A stretch of DNA of 64,000 nt from Rhabdornis inornatus (GCA_013397075.1 VWZS01010075.1:1275071-1339070); one strand, 5' to 3'. Shown: positions 49,601-63,690, counted from the stretch's first letter. Numbers and translations are program-made. Notes: generated by a model not told the origin, from the sequence alone.

Positions 49601-52600
49601 ATACATCTGCATGTACTTTAAGGGCTGAGGAGTAAAAGGAGTACCTACTCACAGTTCAGAAGCCATTCTTCCAAGACAGTTTGTAGTAAGCAAACACACT
49701 GTACCTTCACTTTGCACTCTTAACAGACATCAGCCTCCAAGTATTAATCTAGACTCACTGACATAATTTTTAAATTGTACACCTCTCCAAAAAAAATGTT
49801 GTAAGGAACAGAATGGCTTAAGAAGACAAAAGTATCCTTACCATGACTTCCAAAGTTAAGTTATATAAGTCATTTATATCCTACAGTGACAGGCATCTCA
49901 GAAATGCGTATTAGAAAGATTACACAAAAGTACATGACAAGCCAGCCAGTATAGAGCAAATACAGAGTTTGGTGAACTGGAAGAGTCAACCTCAGACTGT
50001 TTTGTACATTCACGCATTTACCATATGCTGGCTTCAGGAAAAGGATGGATTCTGCTTGTGGATCTCCAAAAAAGGGAGTTTTACCACTATTTCCCCATTC
50101 CACACAGAGAAGAAAGAGGCTCTCCTCAAGTTACTGCCAGAACAGTGAACAGACATGCTCTTTTATCAAAAAAATAAAGTGTTCTATATTCTGATGTTGG
50201 CTCCAACTGCAGTTGTCCTTTGTCACCTGTCCTGCTGGATAACTTAATACTCTCTAGCCAGGGTAAAACATAAATGCATTCCTCGCTGCAGTAACAAATG
50301 ACATAATTAGCTCTGCTTCCCTCTGCTGAGCTGTCTCACTCCATAATCTGCACTGGCTTTTCTCTGCTCCCACATACAATTAACAGAAAGTGTATTACCA
50401 ATAAAGCTTTTACATGTAGGTATAGAACCTGGCATGCTGAAAACAACTTCTCTCTTGAAGTTGTGCCTATTGGGCCAATTGATAGCTGCCAAGATAAAAC
50501 ATGAGAAGCACTGTATGCAGAATTTATACCAACAATATCAAAACCAACTCCAGAAGTTATACCCAAATATAATGCTGAAGGCCAACACACATTTTCACTT
50601 GCACTTACAGAAATTTAACTGAAGACAGCTTGATGCTTGAGCTTGCATCCCCAAAACTCATGCAGCTGAAGCAGACTCACACAAATCCTGCCTTGTTAGA
50701 TTAACCTCTAAAAAGATACGTTGTGAATTCTGTAGGTTTTATTACTGAAGGATTTAAATGATGCAATAATATGGCAGAAGTGCTATTTAAAACAAGACAC
50801 TACATAGTATCCTGCAGAGTTCAGTTCTTACTAGTTTAAAATGTTTTAACAAAATATAAGCATTACATCAGTGTTCTAAAATATGTCTATAGTCCAATAT
50901 GGCATAATTAATATGTTTTATGTATTATTACTTCCTATACTCAGTTCATGCAGAGAAAAAAATCCAAAATATTAAAATTCACTAGTCTGAAGTAATTAAT
51001 AGCTCTTATAATCTGAAATACAAATAAGTGTAAGAATTACTGCTTGGATGACCCAGTGGCCCTTAAAACCACCAAAACCAATACAACCTTGTCTGTATAT
51101 TCACTAAACACTAAAGTAAAAATACACAGGAGATTAATTTGTAAGAAGGACAACAAAAACATGGGGTCTGAACTCCCATTAATTTGCTGAAAGGTGAAAA
51201 ACACAGTAGTTGAAGTTGTATTTTGTAACATTTTGTAACACAAAATTAACATTGTTAAAACAGCACAGATAAGTAATTCCTAACCTGAACACTGTTACTG
51301 GCCTGTAAGAGAACTGCTTACAAAGTATGTAATCCTCTACTGTTAACAAATATTCAGAGATTCTCAATAACTAGAAAACAATTTTTTTTCTGTTCAACAG
51401 AAAAGTAGAAAAGGCAAGTTCTCCTTTAACTGTTACTACATACGATTAAATACATTGAATTATAAGATCACCTGTTACAAAGAGTCCTCTGATATTTAAA
51501 AGTAAATCATTACATTTTATACCATCAATTTTTGATCGTATTATGTCTTGTGTACAACCAAGTCTAACTTTGCAGGATCAGGGCTTACTTCTAACTGCTG
51601 TGTAATAGCACAAGCACTGAAGATACAACAACAGCACTCTGAAGATTTCAGAGCAGATGCTACTTTTCATTTGTAAATAACCCTCCCCTGTACTTAAGCC
51701 ACATAAGATCTACAGTCACTATTTTTGATTATATTGATAACAATCATCATACCATACACCCTACATATTATGTGCAGGTCTAAAGCCTCTGGAAAGCAAG
51801 AAGCAACTTGCACAAAAAAGAACGTTTGAAATCAAACTAGATACAAGTGACCTTACTTCAAAAGGTCTTTTCCATATAAAGTCACATATAAACATGTACT
51901 GCAAACATACCTGTTCTCCAGCCACTGCAGGTATTATTGTCTAATAACCAAAGACAACACTTCTAGATGTTTGAAAGCACTTCTATGTTTTTCTTTATTA
52001 GAAAAAAAAAATGCTATCATTTTGTTCCTTCTCATAGCTTCCAGAATCTTGCCTATTTAATGGCATGCTGCCCTAGCTAAATGATGAATCCTGCCTATTG
52101 CTTTTCAAATGCACCAACCTTCTCAAAAACACTGGATGGTGTCATCAAACAAAACCTGATGTTCTGAATGATGGTGTCCGTATGTCTCCAGCGTCTTCTA
52201 TCATGGCGTAGCCAGGCCTGAACAGCTTCATACAGCTCTATCTCTGGAAACCTGCTCAGATGATCATTATCCAAGTAAGACATGAGCTTCTCAAAGCTCA
52301 GATATGAAAGAAAGTCAGGTCTGGACATGAGTGGCACAAAATTCTCTAGCAGAAAGGAATCCAATTTTTCCCTGACTCCTTCGATGTTTACACCAAAATC
52401 ATCCAGAAGTCTCATAATTTCTGCACAGTTTTCTAAGCAGATTTTAGCTAAGAGAAAAGAGCAGCAAAACTTTACCACTTCTATAAGCTGGACATACATG
52501 GCAGCCTGAAGGATTTCATGAACAGTGTTCATACTCAGTTCAATAGTTCCATAGTACATGAATTGGAGGACATGACTGAAGCCTGTAGCTGTCAGGCCTT

Positions 52601-52823
52601 TCAAATGGATTTTGTCCTGATCTCGTTCTCGCATGTCTGCTGTGAACATAATCCTGAAGTAATCACTCTGGGTAGCAAGCAGTGCTTTATGGGCCTGAAA
52701 TTGGTGGTCTTCAATGACAAGTGTGACATCAAGAAGCAATCCCTCCTCATACAGTGCTCTGAATCCTGCAGAGACACTGGTGTCGTGGATGGAGGAGCTA
52801 AACCCTTCCACGTCCCCTGCCAT
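42552..52823 (-). CDS. KLHL15: KLHL15, BTB-BACK-Kelch adaptor of CUL3 ubiquitin ligase (whole spliced gene)
   Basis: Two minus-strand coding exons (52119-52823 and 42552-43661) join in phase 0 (FEK|V) to give 604 residues, equal to human KLHL15, with near-identical sequence throughout. The BTB domain spans roughly residues 24-125 (LLLDVTLVIEDHQFQAHKAL onward), BACK about 130-235, and Kelch repeats about 300-600 with the usual glycine pairs (FLLGGEE, YITGGIT, YVFGGVC, MVLGGLC). KLHL15 is known as a substrate adaptor of a CUL3-RING ligase, with PP2A B'-beta and CtIP/RBBP8 among reported substrates. The intron between the coding exons is 8,457 bp and a 5'UTR intron precedes them. The promoter is the CpG island near 60 kb. 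No frameshift or missing domain is seen. Confidence 0.97.
43662..52118 (-). other. KLHL15: KLHL15 intron between coding exons
   Basis: An 8,457-bp intron. No other gene, LINE or long simple repeat was recognised in it. All open frames in it are short and lack splice or homology support. Confidence 0.85.
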
Positions 52824-52830
52824 GAATCAC
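52119..52830 (-). CDS. KLHL15: KLHL15 first coding exon (BTB and BACK)
   Basis: The exon begins at the acceptor CCCCCCAG (AG at 52831-52832) with seven 5'UTR bases (GTGATTC, 52824-52830) before the ATG at 52823. It codes 235 residues, MAGDVEGFSSSIHDTSVSAG to SSVFEK. The donor is GTTGGT (52113-52118). Reading through the donor adds seven codons, VGAFEKQ, then a stop, so an unspliced transcript would encode a BTB-BACK-only protein of 242 residues. Confidence 0.96.
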
Positions 52831-55800
52831 CTGGGGGGAAGAAAAAAAATAAATAAAAATAAAAATAAATCATAATTTCTAATAACGTATTACAAGCCCT
52901 TCATGACCAGATAAATCCTAACTGAGATTGCTTTGATTAGGACTTAAAAGTCTTCCTCATTCTTTCTTTTTCTCTCCAGCTGAAAAATCAACTTAGGAAA
53001 TAACTTAAAACAAACTTTAAATATTTCTCCCCAAACCAAATATTCTCATTTTAAAGACAGGGTAATGAACAAAAAATAACTATGCAATACTGCCAAAATT
53101 ATTCCTTAACTCCAAGTTAATTCATGGTCATATAATGAATGAAAAAGGCTGTCATGGCTTTTTTCCTCTCCCCCCTGTCAATTTTTCTAAAGAATTTATC
53201 TCAGGGGAGCAATAAAACACCCACTCTTGAATATCAAAGGTCTCAAAAAGGAAGCCAAACTTCCTTAACTTCAGAAACAAGCTTCAGTAGATCTGTACAT
53301 AGTATGATCTAAAAAAAAAAAAAATATTTCAAAATCTATGTCAATTTACTCAAAAGCTATCTGTAGGAAAATGAACATTTTCACAGTTACTGAGATTGTG
53401 TGCTTCACTTCTCCTATAAAAACACAGTCCCATCATGTTCTCTCCCATTTCTTACTATAGTGATTAATATTACGTTATGAGATCTATGAAGTGCGAAACA
53501 CTGAGGCAACAAGAAGCACTGGCAAGAACAGGTCACAAAAAAATAATATTCTGTATAGTGCGCTTAGTGAAGCCTAATTGCTCATTAAGCATTTACAGAT
53601 ACAGTGTTACTTACATGCAAGCTATAATTAAACTAATTATAAATAAACAAACTAATGCAAATAAACAAAAAAAAAACATCTAAGAGTAGCAGGATCCTAC
53701 CCAGTTAAAGTCTATTTAATAATCAAAATAAAAACCTATTCAGAATCCAAAAATTTCTCAAAATGTTGCTCAATTTCCTTGGGTTTAGGTAGGGTAAAGT
53801 TGCACAACAGCTTGAACCAATTAACAATTCATCAAAGGACCACATAACACACAATTCTCCTTCTCTGTCACATTCCAGGACCTGAGCTCCTGCTGCCTAC
53901 TTCGAGCCATTTCTGGGGTTCATTTGGCTTCTCCAGAAAGTCAATTCAACTCATAAACATGACTAAAAAATAAACTAAGAGCAGGGAGAGACAGACGTGA
54001 AAAAGACACATGACACAAACATGACCACCCCCTCTCTCCAGCACACACAAAACCTCAAAACTAGAAATCTTTCTGCTTCCCAGTGAGCTGACTACCGACC
54101 TGACACTGTGGGGTTTGGCACAAGAACCAACCTGATGCAGAGGGCAGGACACATACTTCTGCAGAAAGAGAGAGAAAGAGCAACAGCTTCCCTATTTGGC
54201 ATTCATTTACAATTAGAATTGGTTCAGCTACTTTTGTTCCACTTCTTCCCACCTTAAACTGCATTTCAACTTTCTCTCAGGTATTTGTTGCATTTAACTC
54301 TGAATTTTCTATAACAAATAAAGCCAATAATGTTCTGGTACTGGTAACCCATACGAAAAGCTAAATAATACCAACGCATTAGAAAAACCTGCAGATTCTC
54401 AAGGCCATAAAACTTCACACATGTATATGGACCCAGAAGTGACTCTAGGCTGGCCCATGTTTCACAGCCTCAGAGAGCAGTTACCACTCACCGCCACTTC
54501 CTCAAGCACCACATTCTGGCTGCTGCCATTGTAACAGGAATGCATTTTATTAGACCCATCAATGGTTAATCATCTCCTCTCCTTCACTCAGCACACATCC
54601 TGGAAAACCAAACTGGAGATACTCATTGTCCGTGCAAAACTAAACTGGTGAGTGGGTGTTTGTAGCCACACCTCACAAAATCAGCCCCACTCCCACACTG
54701 CTGAAGCCTGATGATGGGTTCTGTGCACAATAAAGTCAATGCTGGGAGTGTTCGTTACAATTAAGACCTTCTCACAGAATTCAAATTCCTGAAAGTAAGA
54801 GCAAGAGCAAAAGAACAAAGATGACAATCCAATCATTTTCTCACCAGTATCCATGATAGCACCTTTCCTTCAATGTCGCTGAAGACAAAGAGAAATATGC
54901 AAACTGCTCTGAAACCTCATATTGTGAGTCTCTTATTCCTCAACATCAAATGCCTACCAGAAAAAAAAATTACCAACAGATATTTTTTAGTTGTTGCTAA
55001 TTCTTACACAAAAGCAGATGAGGAAAGAACCACTTCACTAATTCTTACCACCTCAAAAAGAAGCAACCAACTGAAGAGGAAGCATAAAGCCTGACTTTAC
55101 AGGATTTTGTTTTCTAACTGGATTTCTGATATCAAATCAAAAGGTAAGTACAAACATTAGCTTACTTCCTTCTTTCATCAAAGCACTTGTAACTCCTCTC
55201 CTCCCATCCCCAGTTCTCTGATGTTTAATATTAGCTGAGGTCATACTCGTACTCCTTCCTGTTCAAGAGATTTAATGATCACTTGCCTTTAAATGGGCCA
55301 CTCATTTTCATAAAACATACAGCAACTTAAAACAGCTCTCACTGCTGTCTGAAACCAGCCAAGAGGTTCAGGGGTTACAGGGACTCTCAGACAGTACAAC
55401 TGTGTGAGTTTCAGTGCTTTAGAAGACCAGCTAAGACTTGGCTCAGCCAATGATCAGGGTTAAAAATGGGAAAGGACAGCTGGAATTTGCAAATGTGAGA
55501 ATGAGAACAGAATAACACAACAATGTATGCGGGAGAAAAAGTAAAAAATGAAGCAACATTCCCCAAGTGACAGAAGCAATATATATTCATCTGGAAATAA
55601 TGGGATCTCACATCATACAGGGGTCAGCACTTGGAAATTATTATTTCTGAATGTTTTAAAAATGTGGGTGTTTAAATCACTTAATCCCTCTTTTCACATT
55701 CCTGCTGATATCACTTTTAGCAAAGCTGCAGTTTTCAACATCAATGTATTTTTCCTCCTAAACAGCAGCAAGCATTTAATGGATTATTTAAGTAGACACA

Positions 55801-58800
55801 AAACCAGTAAGACTTCTCCTTACACCATCTAAAGAAGCTTCAGAATTCTATGAGTGAAAAGCAAAAGGACTACTTGTCTTCCTGCATTAAATAAAAGGAG
55901 CAAATATCCTTTTCTTGGCATAAAGCCATATACATTATCAGCAGATAAATTTTTCTTTAAAACAGAAAAATGTATTGCCAGTGCAAATACACAAAAGGGT
56001 TAAAATAGTACAAAAACTGGGAAAGTAGATAATTAAATGCATATTATGCTTAACTGGTAAAAATCTTCATTTCGAAAGCTAACATCCTCCGTCAAAAGCA
56101 AATAGCAATGTGGTAGTTCAAACATCAAAAAAAAGCAATACAAAATACTCTCAAACCAAGTAATTTTTCTAAAGCATAGCTATGCCATTCCTCCCACACA
56201 TACACTTGCAATCTTTGATGTAATTCTAAGCACTATTCAAATGCTGCAGTTATTTCCCAGAGGACAATACATAACGATTTTTTTCATATTTTCAATAAAA
56301 ATGGAAAATTCAGTTAGATTTTCTTCATGCATGCAAATCACAGCAGCACACTTAATCCAAAGGAAGACATGGAGCCTTGCAGTGGTCTATAGGAAAACTG
56401 GAACAAAAAAATTCCAATGTATAAACAATGGAGGGGAGGTGGGGGGCAATGTACATTGACATTTGTTATTGTTCTGCACATATTACAGCTGATCAGGGTA
56501 ATGCAGCACAGGAAGTAAGACCCTGCTGAAAAGCCAAAAGAGAAATACATTTAACCTTATTAGCTGTTCCTTACATTTTTTCCTCCTTTAGCACATAATG
56601 CATTAGATTCTACAGTGCTGTGACTGTAAAACCACTTACTTGGAACACTGATTTCTCATCTTTATTCTGCAGCTGTAATAGAAGTCTGAAAACCCTACTC
56701 CAGACTGCTTTTTCTGGCTAAACAAGGAGAACTGTCTTTCCTCAGGGTGTCTGAGGCTCTTAGTCACCAGCAGAAGAAATGGAGTCTAAATGCACTGGCT
56801 GTTGAGAAGCAAGTTATAGAATACCTGCTTTTGACTCATGCCCTCCTGGATTTAAAAGCTCTGCAAAAGCAGTACTACCTGAAAAAGGGCCCTTTGAATA
56901 TGTGTCTTTATGTAATATTTAAGCTCGTATGCATTTTCTAGGGACAGAAATTTATTATTCTGGGAAAGTATTGATAATAACAAGTCTAGCACACCAGCTC
57001 AAAGGAAAATGTCTGCTTTCCTTTAATGTTGTTCTTTAGTAACTCATTTGGGATGCTGAGACAGAACCAGCAAGATTTGTTCTGTTTACTGATTATGGCG
57101 TACTTGTTCATTTTACCTATCTCATAGATATTCTAAGAAATCACCTTTGGGGACAAGCTAAACAACAAATTTTTACATAATAAAACACTATTATCTGAGT
57201 TACACCATAAAGACATTTCACCAGACACACAGAACCATGCTTCAGTTACACAAAGTACGAAAATAGAGCTTAAAAAGCAATAATCTCTTCCATCCACCAG
57301 ATGCATGCATTTAAATGTAAATTCTAAAGCCATTATGCATGATATATTTGGTGAGGTGCACTGCAAAGGCTACCTAGAGCAGAATTCTTTGACCCTAGTT
57401 TTGTTAATACGCTTTTCTGCAGGAAAAGGGCATTTCTCCATAGTCAAATGTTACATGCACGTATGAAAATGCAATACAACAAGTATTTGAACACACTAGC
57501 AAACATTCCCAACTGCACGCATGGCTGAAGCCTGGGCCTTTGAATGCAGGGTACTGTATTGAGTAAGAATGTAATTATAACATACACAGTATTAATAATT
57601 TATCCCCCAAAATAAACCTTTGTTTAGATGGTTTAAAACTAAAAACATTAAATTTGTCCACCATTTTTCATCATAATCCCCCTCTAACAGCAACAGAAGG
57701 AGTGATGTCACGTGGGATAGATCAATAACCAGTGGCTATCAAAACTTTCCATTGCTACAACAATTGTAAACACAGGGAACAAAGAAATACATCGAGTTTC
57801 CATGTGTTTTATCTAAAATCCTTTGTGATTAGTACACTAAATTTGGGAAACAATTTATCTTAACATACATTGGTATGTTCATGCTTAAGACTTCACCCAA
57901 CCCATCTTGAGAATTCCAAAAGCACTGGATTACTTGAGAAGAGAGACATTAGGAGCTTACCAATCACCACCAGTCAGAGGAACCAGACTGCCAGAATTTC
58001 AGAAATTAAAACTTGGCTACTTCTGAAAGCTGCCCACACTCCATTTCTTAGGTGCACAGAGGACAGCTCCTCTGACACTCTCTGCCCATGCTTCTATCTG
58101 GGAGCAATCTGAATCAGCTCTCAGCAACACTGGCACTTGGTATCGTTATGGCTGTCAGAAGCATCAGAACGAGTTACAACCAAACCTACTAAAACTCAGC
58201 ATGGATTGTGTCTCAGCTCAGTATGGTTATTCTTCTTGCTAAGCGTGCCAAAACCTGTAACTGCACTTCACAGACACTAAGATAGCTTGAACCATCTGTC
58301 TAAAAGGTCACTACCTCACACCACCTGTACAGAAAAACCTGCTCCCAAACAGAGCAAACTCAGCTCAACACTCTTTCAATTGCATTTACTGATACCAGAA
58401 CAGGTGCCCTGTATAAAATAGTTGATACATCCACAAAAATGAGAATTGTCTTTAACTGGACAACGTACTAATAATATAAGAAATACCTGTATTACTAATA
58501 ACCAAAAGCTAACCGATGATAGTATTGAAAACTACAGATTTGCCACTGCTCTCAAAGTGGACAGGACTGCTCTATCCTGAATTATATTAGTCCTTATATA
58601 TGTATTTATGTCTTATAGAACGATTAATCTTCTAGAATGTAAGAAAAAGGTATGAATAAAGCGTGATTCTCTCCCTGTGAAGATTTTTATTACGAAAATT
58701 ATAGTGTATTTTATACAGAAAAATAGCAAGCTAAGTGTCTTAGTAACAAAAAATCCTATCTTTTTTGACTTATCACAAATTTTTAGCATAATAAGATGGA

Positions 58801-59926
58801 CATGAGCTACAAGTAGTATTTAAACTATATTAGTAAAAATATTTAAAATTTAAATTAGGATTGCTAAACTACCCCCTCCATTTGTCTTTTTGTTTGTTTT
58901 TGTCTTGTCTGTATCTTTATTGCTAACTTAGTAAGTACTCCTAGCATCTTTTGAGAACTAATGATGACATTAATTGTGCCCTTTGTACAAGACACACAGG
59001 ATTTGACCTCACCGCCAAATGTCAAAACGTAATAAACACAGAAATCTCAAACGTATTTAATTTCTACACATATCCCCCACACTGGCAGCTAGATGAATGA
59101 AAAAGGTCTGATGTCTCCAGTATGAGCTCAATGGTTATCTGCTGTGCTCTGCTTGCTGAAAGGCAAATCAACACGTGTGTAGATCCAAACCAGCCACAGG
59201 GTATAATTAAGGAAAGTGAAAGGAGATGAGCGTCAGTGGGAAAGTTTATAGGCCATGTGGTAGAAATTAAATACATTTGTTAGGTGATGGAAGGGAAAAG
59301 ACAGCAAGTAATTTGGTGCATGGTGGTATGCTCAGGGGATCTGAATGTGAGCTGAGGCAATAGTGCAAGAGCTGGGTTATTCTACAAACAAATTTATATA
59401 ACAAGTCCACAGGAAGCCAGATTTCAGTACTTCTGTCCTTTTATCTAGTAATAGCTTTATGATTCTCCTATTTCTCTTCTAAATGGGAGGGAAAAAACCC
59501 AAACCCCAAACAATAAAAAGGCAATAACTTTCAATTTTTAAGTGACGTTCCAGTATTCACCAAATAGATCAAAGCTCTAGTACCAAACCTGGGTAGCTCT
59601 ATTCGTTCAGATCACAGATACTTCTTTCGCGATCAGCTACGATCGGGATGGGGGGGTGGGGGGTAGAAGTAGCCATTTTCGGGGCAGGAACTCAGATGAC
59701 CTACTTCAGCCTGTCTACTCGCACGTCCAGCCCCGCTCCGCTGTGAGCGGAGCTCGCAGGCCGAGCTCCCCGGCAAGCGGGACTGGCAGGCCCGGGCTCC
59801 GCGACGTGCGGCCGCAAGAACCCGAGGGGCCCGGCGGGGCTGCGCCCGCCCGGNGCGCCGCCCGGGCACCGGCGCTCCCGGCCCGGCCTCGCCCCCGGGG
59901 TCCCCGCCGCCCTCACGGTTGTTTAC
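52831..59926 (-). other. KLHL15: KLHL15 5'UTR intron
   Basis: This interval lies between the proposed non-coding first exon and the first coding exon. I saw no coding exon in it. An additional untranslated exon inside it cannot be excluded from sequence alone. Confidence 0.6.
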
Positions 59927-60500
59927 CTTCCGCACTGCCCCGCGCGGTCGCGGGCGCCATGTTCCCCCGGCAGCACCGCGCAGGCCGTCACTTCCGCCGC
60001 ACCTGCGGCCGCGCGGGCGGGCTCGGGGCGAGAACGGCACCGGGGCGANGGGTGAGAACGGCACCGGCACCGGCCCCGCCCCGGGCCGGCCCCGCTCGCC
60101 TGCCCCCGGAGCCCCGGCACACCCCGAGGAGCACGGCCGGAAAACGCGACACCGAGAAGCATCATCTGCGTCCGGCCCGAGGACTCGCATCCAGACGCGT
60201 TCGCTTTCGGAGGGTCGATGTTGCGCTGCTCTCTCCCACCCCGCTGCCTCCAGGCTGCGGCCAATTTCTCCGAGGCTATGACAGCTCCCAGTTTTCTCTG
60301 GCAGCTGCCCGGTGTAGCGGTGCACCCCGCCCCGGGTTACAGCAACCCCTGCCCGGTGCCGGCTGAGCTCCGCCCCGGACACCGGCCAGCCGCAGGTGTG
60401 CGGGCTGATCCCAGCTCCCTGCTTTCCGCAGGCTGCCTTGCCAGCCGGCGTGGGAACCGGGTCACCAGAGCCCCAGGGGTCAGGGCCGGCAGCCCTTGAG
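59720..60500. promoter_or_regulatory. KLHL15: CpG-island promoter of KLHL15
   Basis: A sharp rise in GC and CpG across about 780 bp, about 7 kb upstream of the KLHL15 ATG. Sites seen are GC boxes (ccccgcccc, 60074-60082), an ETS-type GGCGGAAGTG on the minus strand (59989-59998), a YY1-like AACATGGCGC on the minus strand (59954-59963), and a direct repeat gagaacggcaccgg (60030-60043 and 60054-60067). Undetermined bases N occur at 59854 and 60049. The long open frames here (up to 313 codons) are a by-product of GC richness. Confidence 0.8.
59927..60150 (-). other. KLHL15: Proposed non-coding first exon of KLHL15
   Basis: A minus-strand donor GCGGAAG|GTAAAC (exon end 59927, intron GT at 59925-59926) lies in the CpG island and would splice to the acceptor at 52831. 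The right boundary given is a guess at the start site. A YY1-like site with an ATG (59960) falls within it. Direct transcript evidence would be needed to fix the start. Confidence 0.45.
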
Positions 60501-61987
60501 CATCGAACAAACTGCACATAGGGAGCACAGCCCTGAGTGGGGTGAGCACGGCTCTGCCTCAGTACAAACATCACCCCTTTGCTTTCGCTATTTTGCCTTT
60601 GCCTGTCAAACTCTTTATTGTAAGAAATGAACTTACCTACCCTGACCTTTGGTTTGCCACTACCACCCCCTAACCATTTGCTACCCTTCTATGTCACTCA
60701 GTGCTTTAAATAGCAGGCCACAGGATGCCATCCTCTCCCTGTTTACTGCTGTTTCCATCCCCTTCACAGCCTATTTTCAGTCTCTCATTACCACCCCCTC
60801 CCTATTCTTGATTTATAAAACAAGTGTACCTTCTCTATAGCTGCCACTCCCAAGCTGAATGTCTTTCCCACCTTTCACACAATGAACCGGCTACTCCATG
60901 CTGTGCTTCACAAAGACTTCCCAATGCTATTCCCACTCTGTTCAACTGCCCACCTACTGCTCCCTCTGCTACAATCAACCTCCCATTCACTCCTTCATCC
61001 CAATGGTCAGACCTCTGGCTTTGCAACTCCTTACTATTCCATTTCATTCACCCATGCAGTAAATTTGCCCTATCTCCCCAGTCACTGTTTAAAAACCTAT
61101 TATTTGTGCCCTTATGGTGAAAAAACTGGCCTTTACAGACTGGCCCTGTCAAGACAGCAGGTGTTCCTGCCACCGATGTCTCAAAGGAGAGACATGCCCT
61201 CCCTTTTCCATAAGGTACATCTCCTGCTGCAGCAAGCATGTACCCACCCATATCTAATGCTTCAACAAAGAAAAATGAGTAGAAACTAAGTTTCTCATAT
61301 TCGGAAATGATACAACCAAAACCTCATGCATCCTTCTGCACTCCTCAGACTTTTGACCTTCATAGGTCAGCGAGGGTGGAAAAAGCTAAGCAAGACTTTA
61401 ATGTTTTACCTGACTGTCATTTTGCTGTCTGCAGTTTGTGTCAAGCTGAGGCGCAAGATGATCTTCAGGTCTCTCCTACACACTGTCACATAAGAGGACC
61501 TCAAACCTAGCCACAAAACAAAACCACAACAGCTTTGATATTTAAAACATCTCAACATTTCAGAGCACAAAAAACCCCTCCCATCCCTTTCTCCTTCACA
61601 CTGAACAATTTGCTTCTACCAAAAAATCAAAATACGTTAATAATGTCTCAGTTCTAGTCTCCTAAATAAAATTAAATAATTACATTTAGGCCTCTAACAA
61701 TGACCAGTAGTATCAACATTACCTTACTAAATGTTAATTTAAGATTTGGGCTGACCCCTCTGATTTAGGCATCTGTACGAAGTCAGTTGCTAAGCAGTTA
61801 CCACTGACTTAAATGAGACTATTGCAACAAATAAAATTCTGGATATAGTTTTTTGAGCTATATTAATACACTAGTTAGTACTTAATTCTAATATTTTTAA
61901 ACTTTATTTATTCATACATACATGTACAATACACATATATTGACATATGACATAACATCAACTCCTAGAAATGTTCTTGCCTATTTT
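60500..61987. other. Intergenic, pyrimidine-rich on the plus strand
   Basis: From about 60600 to 61100 the plus strand is rich in C and T and poor in G, then returns to AT-rich sequence. Several open frames arise from this bias, none recognisable. It lies just upstream of the KLHL15 promoter. Confidence 0.5.
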
Positions 61988-62376
61988 AGTTGGGGTTGTT
62001 CAGCCTGGACAAGAGAAGGCTCTGAGGAAACCTTATAGAAGCTTTCAGTGCTTAAAGGGGGCGCAGATGAAGGCTAGAAAATGGACTTTCCAGAAGGGCA
62101 TGTAGTAACAGAACAAGGGGGAATGGATTTTAACTGAAAGAGGGCAGGTTTAGCTTAAGTGCTAGGAAGAAATTGTTTACTGGAGGGTGGTGAGGCACTG
62201 GCTCAGGTTGCTCAGAGAAGCTGTGGATGCCCCATCCCTGGAAGTGTTCAAGGCCAGGCTGAATGGGCTCTGAGCAACCTGGGATAGTGAAAAGTGTTTC
62301 TGCCCATAGCAGGGAGATTTGAACTCAATGATTTTTGAGATCCCTTCCAACCTAAACCATTCTATGATCCTACAAT
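61988..62376 (+). mobile_element. CR1 LINE 3' end
   Basis: The segment starts gttggggttgttcagcctgg and ends at the CR1 3' signature (ccattctatgatcctacaat, ending near 62376). It matches the last part of the CR1 copy at 4231-4609 in the same orientation, so both belong to related subfamilies. It is 5'-truncated, with no intact reading frame. Confidence 0.93.
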
Positions 62377-63690
62377 AATTAGACATTTGCAGACTTTAGA
62401 CTTTTCTAGGTTTTCTTTATACTACAAACATTTCCAAATAGGTACATCAAAATAGCAAGAGTGCCTCAGAATAAAATGTACAATCTCATTGTTAAAATAG
62501 AAGCAACAGTTTGTCAGGAATACGAAAAAAATACACAGGGTGTTTGGCAAGGATTAAATCCTTTTTAAAGGCTTATTTTTTGCATATGACAAAAACTATT
62601 TCCATAATTTTACACTGCACTGCATTTATTGCATAATTTAAACAGCTAAGTAACTACAGAGTCCAGTATTTTCAGTTCATTTTCATAAAAGAGGGATTAT
62701 ACATGCGTGAACATCAAGGCAACTACAACCAAGTATTGCATCATATTACCACTACACCTCATGTATCTCAGTTGTTTTTCCCAGAAGTGAGATATGGAAT
62801 ACAAAATTGAAAACACCGTGTGGCTTGATAAAAGATTAGATGTGAAAATTTGTTTTCCAGACCAATGTACAACATGATTGGGTTGCAAGACAAAATACAT
62901 TTTGTCATTGGCAATACCATCATAGGTACTGGAAGGGTTCTAACAATGTGTTCTTGTTAATTTCTTTAGATCAAGAACACTGGCGATGTGTTTGCTCTAG
63001 GTATATCCAGCAGAAGTCACTCCTAGTTCTTGTATCAGGAAAGCATGGAAATAGTAACATTTGTGAAAGTGGGAGGTTACAACGATTGTTAAACCAGGCA
63101 TACCAGTTTTACACGGATTTCCATCATCACATTTCAATCACGTGGTTGTCTGTCCCAAACCTGCTTGTTTTGACCTGCAAAGCTAGGCAAAATCTGAGAA
63201 CAAACGTGTTTTCTGACAGACAAAGCCACTGTTGTTGGCACAGCACACACATATTTGAGATAACTGGTTACCTGTATTGAAACCTGTTTCCCTGACCAGA
63301 GAGGAAATACTATCAGCAACATCCTCTATGCCTTTAAGAGGTTCCCATGAAGAAGTCAGTTTGATTTCCCACAGGGAAGGGTTGGGAATTTGGCCTTTAC
63401 TCTCTGGTGAACCTCTAAACTGGCTCTCTTCACTGAAAAAGGGATTTCATTCAATTTTTAAAGCATTTATGTAATACCAAACTCTGTAATTGGTGGGATT
63501 TTTACCTGTTTCGTACAAGACATTCAGGTTGTTCGTATGTTGGGGCAGCTCTCACATCCACATGGTCTCCCTAACAATAAGCGCCCAGTCTACAAAAGAC
63601 AGTAACAAGAAAAAAGGTTGAAATTAGAAAGATCTCCTCATGCCGATGGCCAGCAGAGGTTGTAACACATGGACGGTGACATGTTACTAT
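62377..63690. other. Non-coding intergenic DNA
   Basis: AT-rich, with no recognised gene, RNA or repeat. Confidence 0.5.

Noticed and set aside
59633..60574. Long open frames (313 and 236 codons) on both strands in the CpG island
   Set aside because: They arise from GC richness with few stops, cross undetermined bases, and show low-complexity proline/arginine/glycine composition with no family resemblance.
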